From Eshraghiella sp045542375 (lineage in GTDB: Bacteria > Bacillota > Clostridia > Lachnospirales > Lachnospiraceae), in the NCBI GenBank assembly GCA_045542375.1, contig JAZQKW010000188.1:1-12600 (forward strand): DNA of 12,600 bases. The letters run 5' to 3'. The notes under the pieces were generated by a model. It searched no databases, was not told where the DNA came from, and was given only the letters and a program-made list of their open reading frames with translations. Positions 7,570 to 12,600 of this stretch are shown piece by piece (the first letter of the stretch is position 1; each line of letters starts with the position of its first letter). Made by a program: the position numbers and the translations under genes.

Positions 7570-7578
7570 TTTTTTCAC

Positions 7579-7616
7579 AAAAAAATCACCTGACGGCATC
7601 ATACCGTCAGGTGATT
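7579..7616 (-). terminator. Strong rho-independent terminator after the DUF5057-like gene
   Basis: Arms at 7616-7604 and 7596-7584 (minus-strand AATCACCTGACGG and its complement) make a perfect 13-bp stem with a 7-nt loop. The stem is followed by seven T residues on the minus strand (the last pairs overlap the tract). It starts 10 nt after the stop codon at 7627-7629. The other orientation has no T tract, so it acts for minus-strand transcription only. Confidence 0.95.
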
Positions 7617-7626
7617 CCATAAATTA

Positions 7627-10600
7627 TTAATCTAAATCATATAATTCCTGTTGCATTACTACAGCAGTACTTGAACCCATTGCGCCATATGAATCAGAAG
7701 CTTCAAAGAAAAGTTCAACCGTTCCGTTAGACATATAGAAATTGTAACAATCTCTCATATTATTCATCTCTTCTGTCGAATACTGCATTCCGGCATTTCT
7801 GTTATCCACATATGGGTTACAGATATAGAAGGATGTCTTTTCTTCATTTAATAAGATATTAGGTGTTCCATACTCGTAATGAAGAAGTCTCTTCTTATTA
7901 CCCGATGAGTCTACCCAGTATACATTACCCTGATCAAATCGTCCAATTCTTTCCTTAATTGCTGCTTCATATGCTTCAGGTGTAGGGTAATCTGCAGAGT
8001 TAATCATTTTCTCAACAACTGCTCTTGTTGCAAGGTCATTATCAATAGCCTTAAACTCAACCTTCAATGCTGAGTTAATATCATCAACATAAATAATATA
8101 CTTATCTGCATCACTAACCTTAGACGCATTAAGAATCTGAAGCTTAGGAATAAAGTTTCCGGCAACAGCCGCCTTAATAAGTGTATTAAGGAAAAGCTTA
8201 TGCTCACTTGCTTTACCCATTGATGAGTGTCCTGCTCCTGAATATGTGATATTACCCTTTGAGTAGATGTAATAGTTGGTATCTGCATCATATCGGTTAT
8301 CACCATTCCAATTCTTAGAACCACCATCAAGTGTATACCATACCACTACTTCCTCATCCTCGAGATTAAGATCATAGTACTGGGCATGTGTAGTTGCAAT
8401 ATCAATCTGTCCACTAGAATCCGCTGTCTTAAAAGGATACAGAGTTACCTGACCTTCGTTAATCTCTTTAGCCTTCTCAGTGGTCATTGTTCCTCGGTGA
8501 CCATAATTATTTGCATATTTAGTAGCCATCAATGTCTTACTGTCTCTATTTGATGCACTCGTAGAGAAATTGTCAATTCCATTTCTATACAGATGCCATG
8601 TTGACCAACCCTGTATCTCATGAATATATGTACCATCGGCCTTCTGAGGAACTAATGTATCAAAGGTCATTGCATTAGGTCTTTCAGTAATTGCAGTAAC
8701 ACCATATTTATCCATTCCGGCAAGGTATCTTAACTTTCTTGTCATATCAAGAGCTCCCTTACTGCCAGAATCACTATGATGTTTAACACTTCCGCTATAG
8801 TGAATGTCATAATTGGCATTATTTACGAAAATAATTGTATCATGAGAAAGCAGGAATGACTTACCCATCGCTTCATGGTCGATAATACACGTAAGTGCAC
8901 CATTATCATCAGATATATCCTGATGTCCAAAGGAATCTAAGAAGCCTATAACAACCATGTCATAATTATTTTCTCTAAGATAATTATTAGGTCCGTAATA
9001 TTCATCAGATGTATATCTCTTGCCCTCAAACTTTTCTTCGTAGGCATCTGTAGTCATTACTGTTACCTTCATCATATATCCGGTTCTTGTAGTCACGGAT
9101 TTCATATAATTATTAAAATCAGTTCCACCCATATTAAGGTTAGTACTTCCTGATGTAAGCTGTAATACATTAACAGTCCTATATGTATCAGGATTACTAC
9201 GAACCGGAATATATCCATCCTTAGTCATTCTGTCAACAGGCTCATATCCTGCACCTTTGTCAACATATTCAACTATCTGGAGCCTCCATGCAAACATACC
9301 AATGTACTCTTCCGGTACCTCAATACTCATCTGTGTACTGATAGAATACTGACCCTCACCAGCTACAATTTCCGTGTAGTAATACAACTCATTACTATCA
9401 TCCGTTGTAGGGTCTTCCTTGTACAGACCATCCGTATTCTTATCATTAATAAGATATACCTTATACAGATGTCCTGGTTCAGAAGTAAAAGTAACATCAT
9501 ATACAAAATCTTCCGGCTTAACAACAACGCTTGAATACTTCATTATACCCTTGTGAAGACTTTCGTTATATGCTGGTTCTTTTTCTGCGGTCACAACCGT
9601 GTTGAATGGCTGACCATAGAAAGCTTCAATATCTGACTTATACTCTGTATCATTCTGAACATAGCTCAAAAGCGGTACATCATACTTACTTGCGCCACGT
9701 ACATAGTCAACTTCACATTTTGTAATTTCAAGCTCATAGTTATCCATCTGCTTAAGCAATGAATCATACATCTTAAACTGTGACATAGTGTTGTCCATAC
9801 CTACAGTAGCACTTGCAAGATAATACATATTAGAAGTAGGATACACTAACCCACCCTTCTTTTTATAATAATCATCTACACAGTGATATATATTATCCCC
9901 ATATATAACAGGATATCCGCTGTTAACGTATTCCTGCAATTCTTCTTTCTTACGGCTAGTCAGATTATTACTTGAATATCTGGCATTACCAAGAAGAGTC
10001 GAATAATCCTTATTGCCTACGGCTTTCGAATTACGTACAACATAATACTTAGTACTTCCATCTGCAGGAGCTAATGTATTATATATAAGAGGTGACCACA
10101 TTTCCTTAGCATTAATTGAAAAGAGTATATTATGATCCTGTGTAATACCTGTAGTTTTAGAGTACGAGTACCCTTCCCATCCTGATGGTAAACTAACTTC
10201 AATATATTCTTCCGGAAGGAGACCTATCAAGCTGTTATCAACCTTAAGTAAATCTCCATATGCAAGATATACATATCCATCTAACTCTTTATCATTATAT
10301 ATCGTTGTACTAGCTGTAAGCGATGTATTCTTATAGAGCGAGGTTCCACCAGATACAGTTATTGACATATCACTATAATTCTCACCAATATATATAATAT
10401 CATATTGTGAAAGTAAATCTTCTCGCATACCATTAAACTGGTCAACTGTCATATGCTCGAATTCAATTGTCTTATATACACTGTTAAACTGAGATACACT
10501 TCCGTTAATTCGTGTGTAATTTCTTATACGTAAAGCTCTGGCAAGGGCAAGAATATTATTCATATTCTCCTGTTCCTTCTCCGATTCGCCGTTAGTATAC

Positions 10601-12039
10601 ATAAACGCAAAGTCATTAACCGGCTGAATCTCAAGAACCTTGATTGTCTTGTTAGTCTTCTTAGGCAATCCAAATAAGTACTTAAGTGGAACATCCATAT
10701 AATATGTTGTCTCGCTATCTGTAATTATCTTTCTTGCAGCCGCGCATTTGCTTGTATCTTTTTCAGTTGCAGAAGTTCCTCCGTTATATCCTCTTCCTAC
10801 ATTATACATTCCATAGTTACTACTATCCACACAGGAAGCTTTATAAACAAAGTTGTTAATGTAATCAACGGTATTATTCTTGAATGCTTCAATATTAAAA
10901 AACGGTACAGTAGTATCATCCCATGACCATGTAGCATACGTATAACCATTGTAGTTGTATATACCAGTCTTCAAACCAAGCGAATTCTTTGAGCCTGGAG
11001 CTGTGATATTTGCAAGAACATCTTCATAATACATTGATGCCCCACCCGACTTTGCTCCTTTTTCATTGGAAGTTTTCATCAATAATGCCATCAGCTTATA
11101 TGCATTAGAATCTCCCTTGGCAACACTTTTCTTAAAATCTATAAATACCGGAATAGGGTTTGCAACACTGTTAGTAGATCCTGTATACTCATTACCCTTA
11201 TAGATAAATCTAACCAGCTTATCTACCATATCCCACGACATATCGCAGCTAACCCTGCTTCCTGATGCATTCTTTGTAAATGCAGCATATCCTATAGAAT
11301 TAACGCTTGATCCCTTATACTGACTGCCACCACTCTTCTTATTATAAGCAACAGTATCAAGATCAGAACCATTGCTGGTCTTAAATTTATCTACATTACT
11401 CGCACCGGCTATATATCTGTTAAAACAGATATTTCTAGATGACTCAGCACCTGAAGAAATATACACAAAGCTTACGCCCTCTAAATCAGATTCTTTCAAA
11501 TCACATGCCTGCACAGAACGAACTTCAATATTATTGTTGATATACTCGTACAACGCAGGATTAGTAACACCATCCATAAACTCCTCAAGGAAGTAGTTAG
11601 GATACTCTACCGTATATTCTCCTGTAAGGCCGTTATATGTAATATAGAATGGATGTGACGCATTAGCTTCACCTTTAATCTTAACCGTTGTAAGATGACC
11701 TCTTATAGCATGTGTCGAACCATCCTTAAACTTACTGTACAATGTAGCTTTATCAGCTTCAATCTTGTCTCTTACCTTTTTCGAGCCACATAATTTATCC
11801 ATAACACCGGCATATTTATATGGAACGATTTCGAGAATAACAAGCTTACCATTGCTATCCATTATATTCTGCAAAATATTAGTCTTATTCTCATACTGAA
11901 GAATTGTCTCACCATTATCATTAGTTATGGCAGCCGACACCTTCTGTGAATCACCTTTCACAAAAAATGCTGCAACAATACCTACAACCAGTACAAATGA
12001 TGCTATTCCCAATATTATTCTTTTCTTAATTGATTTCAT
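7627..12039 (-). CDS. Giant exported/membrane-anchored DUF5057-like protein
   Basis: The product has 1470 residues and no known activity. The N-terminus has basic residues, then one hydrophobic segment (about 7-27), then VSAA at 34-37. It is therefore either a signal peptide with a distant cleavage site or an uncleaved anchor, with the rest outside the cell. Three related stretches can be seen: LVILEIVPY (66-74) with VSFVYISSG (189-197); IKVLEIQP (466-473) with YDIIYIGENYSD (546-557) and YVNSGYPVIYGD (704-715); and VNVLQLTSG (956-964) with YDMVVIGFLDSFGHQDI (1026-1042), GKSFLLSHDTIIFVNN (1059-1074) and GNITYSGAGHSS (1262-1273). They resemble Rossmann-like strands, as in glutamine-amidotransferase/ThuA-like folds. 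Residues about 840-925 look like a beta sandwich. There is no LPXTG motif or C-terminal membrane segment. DUF5057 is recalled from family motifs, not searched. AGGAGG lies about 10 nt before the ATG and overlaps the end of the upstream pilin-like gene. Confidence 0.8.
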   Translation of the reverse strand: MKSIKKRIILGIASFVLVVGIVAAFFVKGDSQKVSAAITNDNGETILQYENKTNILQNIMDSNGKLVILEIVPYKYAGVMDKLCGSKKVRDKIEADKATLYSKFKDGSTHAIRGHLTTVKIKGEANASHPFYITYNGLTGEYTVEYPNYFLEEFMDGVTNPALYEYINNNIEVRSVQACDLKESDLEGVSFVYISSGAESSRNICFNRYIAGASNVDKFKTSNGSDLDTVAYNKKSGGSQYKGSSVNSIGYAAFTKNASGSRVSCDMSWDMVDKLVRFIYKGNEYTGSTNSVANPIPVFIDFKKSVAKGDSNAYKLMALLMKTSNEKGAKSGGASMYYEDVLANITAPGSKNSLGLKTGIYNYNGYTYATWSWDDTTVPFFNIEAFKNNTVDYINNFVYKASCVDSSNYGMYNVGRGYNGGTSATEKDTSKCAAARKIITDSETTYYMDVPLKYLFGLPKKTNKTIKVLEIQPVNDFAFMYTNGESEKEQENMNNILALARALRIRNYTRINGSVSQFNSVYKTIEFEHMTVDQFNGMREDLLSQYDIIYIGENYSDMSITVSGGTSLYKNTSLTASTTIYNDKELDGYVYLAYGDLLKVDNSLIGLLPEEYIEVSLPSGWEGYSYSKTTGITQDHNILFSINAKEMWSPLIYNTLAPADGSTKYYVVRNSKAVGNKDYSTLLGNARYSSNNLTSRKKEELQEYVNSGYPVIYGDNIYHCVDDYYKKKGGLVYPTSNMYYLASATVGMDNTMSQFKMYDSLLKQMDNYELEITKCEVDYVRGASKYDVPLLSYVQNDTEYKSDIEAFYGQPFNTVVTAEKEPAYNESLHKGIMKYSSVVVKPEDFVYDVTFTSEPGHLYKVYLINDKNTDGLYKEDPTTDDSNELYYYTEIVAGEGQYSISTQMSIEVPEEYIGMFAWRLQIVEYVDKGAGYEPVDRMTKDGYIPVRSNPDTYRTVNVLQLTSGSTNLNMGGTDFNNYMKSVTTRTGYMMKVTVMTTDAYEEKFEGKRYTSDEYYGPNNYLRENNYDMVVIGFLDSFGHQDISDDNGALTCIIDHEAMGKSFLLSHDTIIFVNNANYDIHYSGSVKHHSDSGSKGALDMTRKLRYLAGMDKYGVTAITERPNAMTFDTLVPQKADGTYIHEIQGWSTWHLYRNGIDNFSTSASNRDSKTLMATKYANNYGHRGTMTTEKAKEINEGQVTLYPFKTADSSGQIDIATTHAQYYDLNLEDEEVVVWYTLDGGSKNWNGDNRYDADTNYYIYSKGNITYSGAGHSSMGKASEHKLFLNTLIKAAVAGNFIPKLQILNASKVSDADKYIIYVDDINSALKVEFKAIDNDLATRAVVEKMINSADYPTPEAYEAAIKERIGRFDQGNVYWVDSSGNKKRLLHYEYGTPNILLNEEKTSFYICNPYVDNRNAGMQYSTEEMNNMRDCYNFYMSNGTVELFFEASDSYGAMGSSTAVVMQQELYDLD

Positions 12040-12056
12040 ATGCGAATCCCTCCTTG

Positions 12057-12600
12057 TTATGTTGTAGGTTCCGGTTCAGCAAGAATATTATTAATTCCTC
12101 TAACATATTCTTTGCCACCATATTTAAATCCATCTAAGGTATTTCTTAATGTAATAGTCTTAGAAACTGAACGTTCCTCATTATTATGAGCTACTGTAAT
12201 ATCCAGTTTCAGTATTAACGGCTGAGAAAACTGCCCGGCAGACAATTTACATTGATTATCTAATGAAATCGTTATGCCTGTGATATGATTAGAATACTCA
12301 TATCCTACTTTATCTTCCGCTTCAACATCCGAACCTGCTATGGAGTCATATATATATAATGAGTTACCTTTTTTCCATTCTATATCTCGCTCAGTTCCTG
12401 TTGATGTTGCAAACTTCGTAACTCCATCTACAACTTCCTTCTTCCCGGTAAGTACGCTAAACTCATTTTCTATACCACCGAGTTTATTAAGTTCAAGATA
12501 GTTAGCTTCCTGTAACGCATCAGATATTACATTGGATAGCTCCTGCAGTTCATTCTGAAGGTTAATAGAATTACTCTGTCGGTTGAAGAACTTAGTTCCC
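12057..12600 (-). CDS. Probable pilin-like (PilW/GspJ-type) protein, C-terminal part
   Basis: A frame open from the right edge to the TAA at 12057-12059 encodes at least 181 residues. The true start is outside the window. The visible part begins GTKFFNRQSNSINLQNELQE, then LSNVISDALQEANYLEL. This amphipathic helix resembles the region just after the N-terminal helix in minor pseudopilins such as PilW/GspJ/ComGF. A beta-rich stretch follows (NEFSVLTGKKEVVDG, NSLYIYDSI, HITGITISLDNQ, QPLILKLDITVAHNNEE, SKTITLRNTLDG), ending in GINNILAEPEPTT. The alternating-strand C-terminal half fits a pilin globular domain. The diagnostic prepilin peptide would lie off the edge and cannot be checked. The stop codon is 17 nt before the giant exported protein gene, so the two are in one operon. 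A generic secreted beta-rich protein is the alternative. Confidence 0.45.
   Translation of the reverse strand, partial: GTKFFNRQSNSINLQNELQELSNVISDALQEANYLELNKLGGIENEFSVLTGKKEVVDGVTKFATSTGTERDIEWKKGNSLYIYDSIAGSDVEAEDKVGYEYSNHITGITISLDNQCKLSAGQFSQPLILKLDITVAHNNEERSVSKTITLRNTLDGFKYGGKEYVRGINNILAEPEPTT

Noticed and set aside
7627..7750. Sortase anchor at the C-terminus of the giant protein
   Set aside because: The end (MQQELYDLD) has no LPXTG, hydrophobic stretch or basic tail.
8064..8330. 88-codon open frame on the minus strand inside the giant exported protein gene
   Set aside because: It overlaps the long DUF5057-like frame in another phase, lacks a ribosome binding site of note, and its translation has no recognisable pattern.
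11950..12039. Prepilin-type leader on the DUF5057-like protein
   Set aside because: There is no G/A-F-T-L-x-E motif before the hydrophobic segment, so the N-terminus fits an ordinary Sec signal or anchor.
12057..12245. Stand-alone 62-residue gene starting at TTG 12245
   Set aside because: The same frame stays open to the right edge with protein-like content and no stop, so this is the tail of a longer gene rather than a small gene.

Overview
The window is one AT-rich chromosomal segment in which every supported gene lies on the minus strand, so transcription runs from the right edge to the left. The set is a flagellar basal-body operon, CodY, topoisomerase I, DprA, a YifB/ComM ATPase and a very large exported protein that resembles the DUF5057 proteins of gut clostridia. 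This points to a motile member of the Bacillota, most likely of the Lachnospiraceae (Roseburia/Butyrivibrio/Lachnospira type). The assignment rests on protein character and gene order, not on a database search.

Reading in the direction of transcription: (1) 12600-7627 is the end of an operon. It holds the C-terminal part of a probable pilin-like protein and, 17 nt later, a 1470-residue membrane-anchored or secreted DUF5057-like protein, closed by a strong hairpin-plus-T7 terminator at 7579-7616. (2) 7546-2829 carries comM, dprA and topA, tightly packed (gaps of 6 and 19 nt) behind a sigma-A-like promoter. (3) codY follows topA with no visible terminator between them. It also has its own extended -10 promoter, with a 12/15 match to the CodY box directly upstream of the -35, which suggests autoregulation. 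It ends at a terminator at 1915-1942. (4) A separate promoter then drives flgB, flgC, fliE and fliF; fliF runs off the left edge.

The order dprA-topA-codY-flgB-flgC-fliE-fliF matches the Bacillus subtilis smf-topA-...-codY-flgB order, except that trmFO, xerC, hslV and hslU are absent between topA and codY. The flagellar genes encode proximal rod proteins (FlgB, FlgC), the MS-ring/rod junction protein (FliE) and the MS-ring (FliF), the first parts of a basal body to be built. The least understood part is the right third. There the giant exported protein shows three diverged copies of a Rossmann-like beta-strand pattern and is translationally coupled to a pilin-like gene, a candidate surface system of unknown function.

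There are no RNA genes, insertion sequences, CRISPR arrays or plus-strand genes that I can support. The largest non-coding stretches are about 160 nt (1800-1960), 138 nt (7489-7626) and 97 nt (2732-2828), and all three hold promoters or terminators.
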